From Faucicola osloensis_D (GTDB lineage Bacteria; Pseudomonadota; Gammaproteobacteria; Pseudomonadales; Moraxellaceae): a DNA stretch of 64,000 bases. The DNA is taken from assembly GCA_020041925.1 (NCBI GenBank), contig CP083409.1. One strand, 5' to 3'. The position numbers were made by a program, and so were the translations under genes. This document shows positions 34,352 through 43,292 of this stretch, piece by piece (the stretch's first letter is position 1; the number at the start of each line of letters is the position of its first letter). Under the pieces are notes generated by a model, which made no database searches, was not told the DNA's origin, and saw only the letters and a list, made by a program, of their open reading frames with translations.

Positions 34352-34457
34352 AAAGGTCTGCTATTTTATCATATTAAATCGTAAATGCTTAGCATCCGCT
34401 GATATTTTTAGGCATTTTGTTGCTGATTTTGTAGGTTCGCAGTTTGGCAATTCATAG

Positions 34458-34463
34458 TATAAT
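34458..34463 (+). promoter_or_regulatory. -10 box of dnaE
   Basis: TATAAT about 36 nt before the dnaE ATG; a possible -35, TTCGCA, lies at 34436-34441 with 16-nt spacing. Confidence 0.5.
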
Positions 34464-34498
34464 AGTGGGCTAAAGACGAACCGCAATAAAGGCAATCC

Positions 34499-37400
34499 AT
34501 GGCATTTGTACACTTTGGTATTCACACCGAATTTTCTATCACTGACTCGATTGTACGCATCAAAGCACTGGTCAAAGCTGCCAAAGCCGACAACCAACTG
34601 GCGCTTGCCATTAGCGATTTATCCAACCTGTATGCCACGGTCAAATTTTATAAAGCTTGCTTGGATGCCGGTATCAAGCCAATTATTGGCTCTGAAGTCT
34701 GGCTTGAAAATGATAGTACGACGGTAACGCTACTTGCCAGCAACCAAATCGGCTACAAGAATTTGACCAATATCGTGTCAAAAGGCTTTGTCGATGGTCA
34801 AGTAATGGGCAAACCGATTATTCAGCGTGACTGGATTTTTGAGCGCAGTGAAGGCGTGATTGTGCTGTTCACCGAAAAATCAGACGTCGGTCAAGCCATG
34901 TTATCAGGTCACCCAGAAAAAGCCGATAGCCTACTACAACAATGGCAAACCACATTTGCCGATCGTGTCTATTTTGCCATTAAACGCACCCAACGCGCCA
35001 ACGAAGACCGTTTTATCGAGCAAGCCATTCGCATGTCCAATGCCTTTGATGTGCCTATCATTGCCCATAATGACGTCCGTTTTTTAACAGAAGATGATTT
35101 TGAAGCGCATGAAGCACGGGTGTGTATCGCCAATTCGCAAGTGCTTGCCGACCCCAATCGCCCACGTGATTATTCCTCTGAGCAGTATTTAAAAACCCAA
35201 GATCAGATGACTGCCCTGTTTAGTGACATGCCAGCGGTGATTGACAACACCTTGGATTTGGCAAAACGCTGTAATGTCATTATTCCTATGGGTCATCACG
35301 ATTTACCCGAATTCCCCATTCCCGAAGGCGATACCATTGAAACTTTCTTTCGGCGCACCGCCCAAGAAGGTCTAGAAAAACGCCTTGAGAAACTCTACCC
35401 CATCGAAAAACGCGACGACAGTTGGGCAGAAAAACGCAAGCCGTATGATGCGCGTTTGGAGTTTGAACTCACGACGATTTTGAATATGGGTTTCCCCGGT
35501 TATTTCTTAATCGTGATGGACTTTATCCGCTGGTCAAAAGCCAATGATGTGCCTGTAGGTCCTGGTCGTGGCTCAGGCGCGGGGTCATTAGTAGCGTATT
35601 CGCTGAATATCACTGACTTAGACCCGCTAGAATATGACCTACTGTTTGAACGGTTTTTGAACCCTGAGCGGGTATCCATGCCAGACTTTGACGTCGATTT
35701 TTGTATCGAAGGGCGCGACCGCGTCATTGATTATGTGGCGCAAAAATACGGACGAGAAGCGGTATCGCAAATCATCACCTTTGGTACGATGGCGGCAAAA
35801 GCGGTGGTGCGTGATGTCGCGCGCGTTCAAGGTAAATCGTATGGTCTTGCTGATAAAATCTCCAAACTCATCCCTAAAACCCCAGGTATTTCGCTGGCTG
35901 AAGCGGTTGAAGCCGAACCACAGCTCAAAGATTTGCTTAACAATCCTGACAACATGGATTATGAAGATGCCAATGAGATTTGGGAAATGGCGGTACGGCT
36001 CGAAGGGATTACCCGGGGCGTTGGTAAACATGCAGGGGGCGTACTTATCGCGCCGACCAAAATCACCGACTATAGCGCCATCTATTGTGATGAAGAGGGT
36101 CATCCCGTCAGTCAGTTTGATAAAGACGATGTGGAAGCAGTTGGCTTGGTAAAATTTGACTTTTTGGGTCTGCGCAATTTAACGGTGATTAATGCGGCAG
36201 TTAAAAATATCAATGCACGCCGCGCTAAAGAGCAACAGCCACCGCTTGATCTTGAGACTTTACCCTTAGACGATAAGCCCACCTACTCCCTGCTACAAGA
36301 TGCCCATACCACCGCTGTGTTCCAGCTTGAGAGTACCGGCATGAAAAAATATTTGGCTAAGCTTAAACCGACCAATATTGAAGACGTCATCGCCATGTGT
36401 GCGCTGTACCGCCCGGGTCCACTCGATGCCGGGATGGTCGATATGTACATTGACCGTAAACACGGCCGCGAAGAGGTCATCTATGACCATGACCGACTTG
36501 AGCCGATACTGGAAAATACCTATGGAGTGATTGTCTATCAAGAACAGGTAATGCAAATCTCGCAAGCGATGGCAGGCTATAGTCTAGGCGGTGCCGATAT
36601 GCTACGCCGCGCGATGGGTAAGAAAAAACCCGAAGAAATGGCAAAACAGCGCAGTATTTTTGTTGAAGGGGCTATTGGTCAGGGCATCGATGATAAACTT
36701 GCCGGCGGCGTGTTTGATTTGATGGAAAAATTTGCCGGATACGGGTTTAACAAATCACACTCAGCGGCATACGGCGTGTTAGCCTATCAAACCGCCTATT
36801 TAAAACACTACTACCCTGCCGAATTTATGGCGGCAGTCATCACCTCGGACATGAATAATACCGATGGTGTGGTGTTTTTTATCAACGATTGCCGCGAAAA
36901 TTTTGGTTTAAAAGTAGAAAACCCCAGTGTCAACCACTCCAATTGGGAATTTGTGCCGATTAACCCGACGACCATTGTGTATGGGTTAGGCGGTATCAAA
37001 GGTGTCGGTGAAGGTGCCGTAGAGTCTATCGTGGAAGCGCGAAAGACGGGCGGTGAGTTTACCGATTTGTATGATTTTTGCCGCCGTGTTGACACACGAA
37101 AAGTCAATAAGCGCACCCTTGAAGCATTGGTTAAAGCAGGCTGTTTTGATAGTTTTGCGCCAAAATTACGACCTGATTTGCCTGCGGATGAAGCTTATCA
37201 CATCCGTGGCGCGTTACTTGCCGAATTGCCAAAAGCGGTACAGGCAGCCGAGCAACAGCGTAGCAATGACAGCCTAGGGATGATTGATTTATTTAGCGAT
37301 ATACAAGAGGTCACTGCGCCGCCCCCATTGCCCCGTGAGCCGGTCTGGACAGATGCTGAGCGCTTAAAAGGTGAAAAAGACACGCTAGGACTTTATCTGA

Positions 37401-38068
37401 CCGGTCACCCGATTGATAGTTATCGCGATGAGTTAAAACGCTATACGCCAAAGACATTGGGCGATTTGAGCGAAACCAGCTATGGCGAAACCGTATTTTT
37501 TGCAGGCTTGATACTCGATGTGGCAAACTTTGGTAATCGCTCAGTGATTACGCTCGATGACGGCACAGGTCGTATCGAAGTGAGTTGTTATGCCGAGCGC
37601 TTTGCCCGCGTCAAAGATAAGCTTAAAGTCGAAACCGTGGTGATTATCGACGGCTCTATTCGTGAACGCGATGGCACGTTTTATGCCAGCCTACAAGAGG
37701 TAATGACCTTAACCGATGCACGAAAACGCTGGCTAAAAAAAATCAGCATCAAAATTGCAGGTCATGATATGGCACTGTTTGAACAGATACAGCAATTGTT
37801 AGCGACAGCCAATAACTCAACAATTCACTATTTATCGCATCAGTTGAATCACCCGGCCGACAATGCCCAATTTGCGGACAATCAGCCCGCCAATGCATTG
37901 GCTCAATCGGGTCAATTAGGGGTACCCATTAATTTATGTGTGTATAACGATTATGCGATTGCCCATCTCAATATGCCAGCGCATTGGCAAATTGTGCCGA
38001 CAGAAGAGAATTTTGGCAAACTCAAAAGCTTGGTCAATGAAGAAGATTTGCATTTACATTTTAGTTAG
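34499..38068 (+). CDS. dnaE: DNA polymerase III subunit alpha
   Basis: 1189 aa (E. coli: 1160). Replicative polymerase. An N-terminal PHP domain (FVHFGIHTEFSITDSI onward) precedes the C-family polymerase core with VGPGRGSGAGSLVAY and the catalytic Asp motif PDFDVDF (395-401). Then come the fingers/thumb (YRPGPLDAGMV, YGFNKSHSAAYGVLAYQTAYLK), helix-hairpin-helix, and an OB fold (ETVFFAGLILDVANFGNRS). The last 100 residues differ from the enteric form and have an Asn/Gln/Ala-rich linker. It stands alone, followed 170 bp later by an Hpt gene. Confidence 0.98.
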   Translation: MAFVHFGIHTEFSITDSIVRIKALVKAAKADNQLALAISDLSNLYATVKFYKACLDAGIKPIIGSEVWLENDSTTVTLLASNQIGYKNLTNIVSKGFVDGQVMGKPIIQRDWIFERSEGVIVLFTEKSDVGQAMLSGHPEKADSLLQQWQTTFADRVYFAIKRTQRANEDRFIEQAIRMSNAFDVPIIAHNDVRFLTEDDFEAHEARVCIANSQVLADPNRPRDYSSEQYLKTQDQMTALFSDMPAVIDNTLDLAKRCNVIIPMGHHDLPEFPIPEGDTIETFFRRTAQEGLEKRLEKLYPIEKRDDSWAEKRKPYDARLEFELTTILNMGFPGYFLIVMDFIRWSKANDVPVGPGRGSGAGSLVAYSLNITDLDPLEYDLLFERFLNPERVSMPDFDVDFCIEGRDRVIDYVAQKYGREAVSQIITFGTMAAKAVVRDVARVQGKSYGLADKISKLIPKTPGISLAEAVEAEPQLKDLLNNPDNMDYEDANEIWEMAVRLEGITRGVGKHAGGVLIAPTKITDYSAIYCDEEGHPVSQFDKDDVEAVGLVKFDFLGLRNLTVINAAVKNINARRAKEQQPPLDLETLPLDDKPTYSLLQDAHTTAVFQLESTGMKKYLAKLKPTNIEDVIAMCALYRPGPLDAGMVDMYIDRKHGREEVIYDHDRLEPILENTYGVIVYQEQVMQISQAMAGYSLGGADMLRRAMGKKKPEEMAKQRSIFVEGAIGQGIDDKLAGGVFDLMEKFAGYGFNKSHSAAYGVLAYQTAYLKHYYPAEFMAAVITSDMNNTDGVVFFINDCRENFGLKVENPSVNHSNWEFVPINPTTIVYGLGGIKGVGEGAVESIVEARKTGGEFTDLYDFCRRVDTRKVNKRTLEALVKAGCFDSFAPKLRPDLPADEAYHIRGALLAELPKAVQAAEQQRSNDSLGMIDLFSDIQEVTAPPPLPREPVWTDAERLKGEKDTLGLYLTGHPIDSYRDELKRYTPKTLGDLSETSYGETVFFAGLILDVANFGNRSVITLDDGTGRIEVSCYAERFARVKDKLKVETVVIIDGSIRERDGTFYASLQEVMTLTDARKRWLKKISIKIAGHDMALFEQIQQLLATANNSTIHYLSHQLNHPADNAQFADNQPANALAQSGQLGVPINLCVYNDYAIAHLNMPAHWQIVPTEENFGKLKSLVNEEDLHLHFS

Positions 38069-38240
38069 CGTCTGATTTTGGTGAATTTGACCGATAAACC
38101 CATCATGTGATAAACGTTTGTATCCTTTAAACTGACTTTCATCAAAGTTTTGATAAAATTCAATGAGATATGGGCTAAAATAAGCCAATCAAATTTAATC
38201 AATGATGTTTTATTTAATGCCCCATCAACAGGAAACTCAT

Positions 38241-38585
38241 ATGACTCAGCCATCCCATATTAGCCTGCCACAGTTTGAAGAATTAAGAGCGTTACTTGAC
38301 GAAGATTTTGTCGATTTGATTCATACTTATATGCAAGATAGCTTACAACGTTTATCGGAAATGGAGACAGCGTATGCCAACTTAGACAACCGTTTGGGGT
38401 ATAATGCAGCGCACGGCTTAAAAGGCGCTAGCTCTAACCTTGGCGCAACCGAGTTGACCGAACTTTGTTATAAACTGCAAGAAATCTGCCGCACGGGTCA
38501 TATCAAACAACATGAACAACTGATTGAAGAAATCAAAGCGGAATGCCATGCAGTGAATGACCAAATACAATCGCTTATTGCGTAA
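38241..38585 (+). CDS. Hpt domain phosphotransfer protein
   Basis: 114 aa. A stand-alone histidine phosphotransfer domain; the phospho-accepting His is H58 in NAAHGLKGASSNLGA. It would relay phosphate between a hybrid kinase and a response regulator; no partner is in the window. Start chosen at ATG 38241, since AGGAA lies 6 nt before it; an upstream in-frame ATG at 38202 has no ribosome site. It lies 24 bp before trmJ. Confidence 0.88.
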   Translation: MTQPSHISLPQFEELRALLDEDFVDLIHTYMQDSLQRLSEMETAYANLDNRLGYNAAHGLKGASSNLGATELTELCYKLQEICRTGHIKQHEQLIEEIKAECHAVNDQIQSLIA

Positions 38586-38609
38586 CGACTGGCTAAAATT
38601 TGACAACCC

Positions 38610-39446
38610 ATGGTAACGACTGACACTAACACTTCCCAGCAACCCTTCTCAACCCTTGCGGCATTTTTGGCCGGTATTCGCATTGTGATGGTAAACACCA
38701 CCTTGCCTGCCAATATCGGCTCTGCCGCCCGCGCCATGCACACCATGGGTCTAACGCAGCTCACGGTGGTGGCGCCCAAACTACCGATTGACGAAGATGC
38801 CTATGCCCATGCCGCAGGTGCCAAAGCAATTTTAGACGCTGTGACCATTTGTGACACCCTTGAGCAAGCCCTGCAAGATTGCCACTGGGTGATTGCTACC
38901 AGTAGTCGCCAACGCCATATTCCAAGACCCGTGTTATCGCCCCGACAAGCGGCCGAATTGATGGTCACTAATTTTCAAAACCTTAGCGATGTAATGACAG
39001 ATGCTGCGCATCCTAATTGGCAACTTGCCATTGTGTTTGGTCGTGAAGATCGGGGTTTAACAAATGAAGAACTGCAATTGGCTGACTACCATATTCAAAT
39101 TCCTGCCAATGCTGAGTATGGAGTGTTAAATGTGGCGGCTGCAGTTCAAGTGATTGCCAGCGTTTTTTACGAAACCGCCGAATTGGCATTAACAGCAAAA
39201 ACAGCGGCTGAAAAATCCATTGATTTGACTTTTCGCCAGCAGTGGGACGAGCCGCCTATCTCAAATGAGCAGCGTTTACAGCTAGAAAATAGGCTGTTGT
39301 CATTGCTGGAGAATTTAGATATCTACAATCCCGCCCAATCTAAAGTGATGCCTCAGCGTATCAATCGACTTCTTAGTAGATTACAGCTTGATATTAAAGA
39401 ATATCAGTTACTGCAAGCCGCCATCGCAAAATTACTCAAACGATAA
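38610..39446 (+). CDS. trmJ: tRNA (cytidine/uridine-32-2'-O)-methyltransferase TrmJ
   Basis: 278 aa. SPOUT-class methyltransferase acting on position 32 of tRNAs. Signatures: IRIVMVNTTLPANIGSAARA, CHWVIATSSRQR, VFGREDRGLTNEEL and PANAEYGVLNVAAAVQ, the SPOUT knot motifs. A C-terminal helical extension follows. The ATG at 38610 has no strong ribosome site. It is downstream of the Hpt gene and 48 bp before the acyltransferase gene, probably co-transcribed. Confidence 0.93.
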   Translation: MVTTDTNTSQQPFSTLAAFLAGIRIVMVNTTLPANIGSAARAMHTMGLTQLTVVAPKLPIDEDAYAHAAGAKAILDAVTICDTLEQALQDCHWVIATSSRQRHIPRPVLSPRQAAELMVTNFQNLSDVMTDAAHPNWQLAIVFGREDRGLTNEELQLADYHIQIPANAEYGVLNVAAAVQVIASVFYETAELALTAKTAAEKSIDLTFRQQWDEPPISNEQRLQLENRLLSLLENLDIYNPAQSKVMPQRINRLLSRLQLDIKEYQLLQAAIAKLLKR

Positions 39447-39494
39447 AGCATTACTCAAACGATATATTATTAACCCGTTAAGCGCTCAAAGTTT

Positions 39495-40643
39495 ATGTCT
39501 GCCACTGTTTTGCTTGCTGTTGTGTTTGTGCTGAGCTTAACGCTTGTCACTTGGCTACTCAATCAACTCCCCCAACGGATGATTGTAGGGTTTGATGCTA
39601 CCCATCGTCATTCCCCATTAGATGGTATCCGTGGCATTTTAGCGCTATCAGTGTTTACTCATCACTTTTTTAAAAATTATTTCTTTCAAACGACGGGGCG
39701 ATGGCAGTCACCCAATATTGATTTTTTTACCAACTTGGGTAGTGTGCCGGTATCGCTGTTTTTTTTAATTACCGGCTATTTATTTTTTGGTAAGCTCAAA
39801 CAGCCATGGATGGATTGGCAATATCTTTATCGCTCTCGGCTGCAGCGTATTGTGCCGCTGTATCTGTTTTTGGGTATTTGTATCGTCGCTATCTATTTCA
39901 CTCAGCAACATCCGCCGTTACCCCTGTCTGAGTGGCAGCAATGGACGCTGCGCTGGTTAAGCTTTAACAATCAGTCGCTTAAAGATTTTTACGCTTGGCC
40001 ACTGGTCGCGGGCGCGGCTTGGACGCTACTTTATGAGTGGGGTTTTTATTTTAGCCTACCGTTACTGTTTTTATTGGTGCATCCCAAACAACTAAGCCAT
40101 TGGCAAAATATCGCGATGCTGATAATAAGTTTGCCTATGTTGTATTATGTTTTCACCCATACTATTATCAAGCTATATTGGTTATTTTTGTTGGCTTTTT
40201 TTGCAGTTTGGCTGGAAGATTTTTTTAAAAACTTACTGGCAAAATTTCCTGCGCTTATATCAATCGCTTTATGCCTACTAACCCTGTTTATTTTATTTGA
40301 AACGTCGGCGTATTCTTATTGGCAAATGCTACTTTGTGGCTTACTGTTTTGTTTTATTGCCAACGGTTTTACGTATTTTGGCGTGTTATACCAACAAGCT
40401 CTAAAGGTCTTGGGTGAATTAAGTTATAGCTTGTATCTGACCCATGGTTTGGTCATGTATGTATGGTTTAACTTATTACACTTGCATGATTTTAGCCAAT
40501 CGATGACCGCGTATGTGTGGACGTACCCGCTAGTGTTGATATTCGTTGTTATGTTTGCTGTTATAGGCTACCACTATATTGAAAAACCTTTGATGCATCG
40601 ACCTAACTATCGCCGTGATGCGACAACAGTATTGCAATCATAG
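39495..40643 (+). CDS. Acyltransferase 3 family membrane protein
   Basis: 382 aa, about ten membrane helices. N-terminal HSPLDGIRGILALSVFTHHF matches the conserved Arg/His region of acyltransferase family 3 (OafA/YrhL type), which O-acylates sugars of LPS, exopolysaccharide or peptidoglycan. The C-terminal ELSYSLYLTHGLVMY is also typical. No polysaccharide genes are nearby, so the acceptor is unknown. It ends 62 bp before cysE. Confidence 0.88.
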   Translation: MSATVLLAVVFVLSLTLVTWLLNQLPQRMIVGFDATHRHSPLDGIRGILALSVFTHHFFKNYFFQTTGRWQSPNIDFFTNLGSVPVSLFFLITGYLFFGKLKQPWMDWQYLYRSRLQRIVPLYLFLGICIVAIYFTQQHPPLPLSEWQQWTLRWLSFNNQSLKDFYAWPLVAGAAWTLLYEWGFYFSLPLLFLLVHPKQLSHWQNIAMLIISLPMLYYVFTHTIIKLYWLFLLAFFAVWLEDFFKNLLAKFPALISIALCLLTLFILFETSAYSYWQMLLCGLLFCFIANGFTYFGVLYQQALKVLGELSYSLYLTHGLVMYVWFNLLHLHDFSQSMTAYVWTYPLVLIFVVMFAVIGYHYIEKPLMHRPNYRRDATTVLQS

Positions 40644-40705
40644 CGTAGCTTGATGAGTTCGTGATATCATAATCACTTAAAATTTTTATAAAATCGGTAG
40701 TCAGT

Positions 40706-41662
40706 ATGTTGTCCGTCATCCAAAATTTATCCAAAAAAACCCAGACCATCAAAGCAGAATTACAAGAGGACATCCAAGCGGTGTTTGACCGTGACCCTGC
40801 GGCACGTAACACACTTGAAGTGCTGTTGACTTATCCTGGCGTCCATGCGCTATTGATTCACCGCGTCGCCCACAGTATGTGGCAACACAATAACAAAGGC
40901 TTGGCACGGTTTGTATCCTTTGGCAATCGATTTTTGACCGGGATTGAGATTCACCCTGCTGCAAAAATTGGGCGTCGATTCTTTATTGACCATGGCATGG
41001 GCGTGGTCATTGGTGAAACCGCCGAAATCGGTGATGACGTCACCTTGTATCATGGCGTCACGCTCGGTGGGGTATCATTAAATGAAGGCAAACGCCATCC
41101 CACGCTGGAAGATGGCGTGGTTGTCGGTGCAGGCGCCAAAGTATTAGGCGGATTTACCGTGGGTAAATATGCCAAAATCGGCTCCAATGCTGTCGTTGTC
41201 AAAGAAGTGCCTGCCGGTGCGACCATGGTAGGCGGTGCCGCGCGTTTGATTCATGATAAAGCAAAAGCGGAGCAAATGGGGCTTGATAGCTTGGCAAATA
41301 ATGGGGTAACCCCAGCTGACGATTATATCGAAAAAACAACCGATGCTGAGCAGATGAAAGCGGTTCAACAAACCCCCGCTATTAATACCTCTGCTATTAA
41401 TGAGGAAGATTGCAATAAAATTAAGTTAGAGCAAGCGGGCGTTTTTCATCAATATGGGATTGACCCTAACACCCAAGACCCTGTGGCAATGACTTTTATC
41501 AAAATGCTCGAGCACATTCGCCAGTCTGAAGCACGCCTTGATGAATTGCAAAGTGCGATGTGCAAATTAGATCCAAATTTCTGCAAAAAACAATATACCA
41601 AACTTGATGTACGTGATTTGGATGCCGTCGATCCGCAATTTTTTATGGAAGATGAATTGTAA
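40706..41662 (+). CDS. cysE: Serine O-acetyltransferase with C-terminal extension
   Basis: 318 aa. It makes O-acetylserine, the substrate of CysK. It has a short N-terminal helical part and the left-handed beta-helix with FIDHGMGVVIGETAEIGDD and LYHGVTLGGVSL. The catalytic Asp/His pair lies in the IDHG and YHGV loops. This short form resembles NifP/EpsC-type enzymes. After residue about 200 there is an extra 115-residue, mostly helical, acidic domain not found in E. coli CysE (273 aa). It may affect assembly with CysK or feedback control, which is inference. Confidence 0.95.
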   Translation: MLSVIQNLSKKTQTIKAELQEDIQAVFDRDPAARNTLEVLLTYPGVHALLIHRVAHSMWQHNNKGLARFVSFGNRFLTGIEIHPAAKIGRRFFIDHGMGVVIGETAEIGDDVTLYHGVTLGGVSLNEGKRHPTLEDGVVVGAGAKVLGGFTVGKYAKIGSNAVVVKEVPAGATMVGGAARLIHDKAKAEQMGLDSLANNGVTPADDYIEKTTDAEQMKAVQQTPAINTSAINEEDCNKIKLEQAGVFHQYGIDPNTQDPVAMTFIKMLEHIRQSEARLDELQSAMCKLDPNFCKKQYTKLDVRDLDAVDPQFFMEDEL

Positions 41663-41736
41663 AATAAATTCCACCCGATGTTAGATATGAGAGGTTATTG
41701 GGTGACTGCTTAGCAAAGCATCATCTTAACACCACC

Positions 41737-43269
41737 TTAAAAAGACTGCGGCGTTGGTGTGGGTTTAAGTAAAAACTGATTGCTTCGTTTGGTGGTTTGC
41801 AAATCCGCTAATACCTGATCTTGCCAACTTGTTTCTGCGCCAGTCAAAGTCACATCAGGTTTGATGCCTACGCCATCAATTTTCTCGCCTTTACTTGAGT
41901 AATAATGCGCGACCGTTAGCTTTACCGCTTCGCTGTCATTGATGGGTACAATGCTTTGGATAGAGCCTTTACCATAGCTGGTTTCGCCATATACCTTGGC
42001 ACGTTGGTTATTTTGTAGCGCACTGGCTAATACCTCAGCCGCCGAAGCAGAATAACGATTTTGCAACACGACTAGCGGTAAGTCCGCAAATTGGGCTTTG
42101 CCGTGGGTGCGCATCACCTCTTGTATGCCTTGCCGATTTTTAATCTGCACCACCACTTTATCGTTCATAAATAAGCTTGCGATATCATTGGCAGCTGACA
42201 ACACGCCACCTGGGTTATTGCGCAAATCGAGTACCAGCACGCTAAAGGGCTGATTTAATTTGGTGAGTGCCATTAAAAATTGCTGCTGGGTATTGTTTTG
42301 AAACACGGGGATTTGCACCACCGCAACCCCATTAATGATGTTGGTACTCATGGCTTGTTGTTGGACCAAGGTTCTTTGCACCACCACCAGATGTTTACGA
42401 CGACCTTTATCCGAGACTAACAAGCGAGCCGTTGTCCCTGCGATACCTGTCAGCAGTTGATCGACATCTTGCGAGGTTCGCGTGCTGTCTAACTTATTAT
42501 CATTGATTTGATGCAAATAATTGCCGCGCTGAATACCCGCTTTTGCAGCAGGCGAGTTGGGCAGCACATCATCAAACACCCAGCTATCTACATCGGCATG
42601 AAAACTCACACTCACGCCAATACTGCCAATATCGCCTTCGGTAAATAACCTTAAGTTTTCAAACGCGTTTGCGTCCAGATATTCAGAATAAGGATCGAGC
42701 GCCGCTAAAGTGCCTGCCATCGCATTGGCAAACAGCGATTCATCATCGACATTCGTCACATAGTTTTGACGGATGATATCAATCATTTTGACAAATTTTT
42801 CGACTGTGACGGGTGATACTGCCCCCAACGCCACTTGCTGGATTTGACCAGAAGCTGGCGCGATGGGCTGAGTGTCTTTTGCCTGAGTGTCTAGGTTTGG
42901 TTGAGTGGCAGGATTAGTCACCATAGGCGTGGTTGACGTAATATCCACTTCCCCGCCATCGTCAGCGCCGTCATCCGACAAATTGTCGTCATCAGCGCCA
43001 TCGGGTATACCATCAGGTGTATTCACCACACTAAAGGGCACGGCATTAGGATTGACACCCGCAATCGCCTGAGTGATTGCAGGTGTTAATGCCGTTCTAT
43101 TGGTTTTTGCCGCAACTGAGGTAGCAGATTTGACAGGTGGTTTGATAGGCGAACTGACAGTCGGTCGGCTAGCAGCATAACCCAATGAACCTATCCCCCA
43201 TAATACCAGCACGATAACGTGTCTTTTGAAAGTAGGGTTAAATAGTGGTTTGAGACGCTGCGTTACCAT
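41737..43269 (-). CDS. ctpA: S41 family carboxyl-terminal processing peptidase
   Basis: 510 aa. Periplasmic serine protease. A signal peptide (VIVLVLWGIGSLGYAAS) is followed by a low-complexity Pro/Ala/Asp region (about 35-140), then a PDZ domain (IGSIGVSVSFHADVD to QRTLV), and the peptidase core with the Ser/Lys dyad S409 (SASAAE) and K434 (SYGKGSIQS). It lies 23 nt after gpmI and is probably co-transcribed, a pairing seen in many proteobacteria. Confidence 0.95.
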   Translation of the reverse strand: MVTQRLKPLFNPTFKRHVIVLVLWGIGSLGYAASRPTVSSPIKPPVKSATSVAAKTNRTALTPAITQAIAGVNPNAVPFSVVNTPDGIPDGADDDNLSDDGADDGGEVDITSTTPMVTNPATQPNLDTQAKDTQPIAPASGQIQQVALGAVSPVTVEKFVKMIDIIRQNYVTNVDDESLFANAMAGTLAALDPYSEYLDANAFENLRLFTEGDIGSIGVSVSFHADVDSWVFDDVLPNSPAAKAGIQRGNYLHQINDNKLDSTRTSQDVDQLLTGIAGTTARLLVSDKGRRKHLVVVQRTLVQQQAMSTNIINGVAVVQIPVFQNNTQQQFLMALTKLNQPFSVLVLDLRNNPGGVLSAANDIASLFMNDKVVVQIKNRQGIQEVMRTHGKAQFADLPLVVLQNRYSASAAEVLASALQNNQRAKVYGETSYGKGSIQSIVPINDSEAVKLTVAHYYSSKGEKIDGVGIKPDVTLTGAETSWQDQVLADLQTTKRSNQFLLKPTPTPQSF

Positions 43270-43292
43270 AGAATAGTTGCACCCATTAACTG

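Noticed and set aside
38065..38253. 62-aa minus-strand ORF between dnaE and the Hpt gene
   Set aside because: It overlaps the ribosome site and start of the Hpt gene and has no translation signal of its own.
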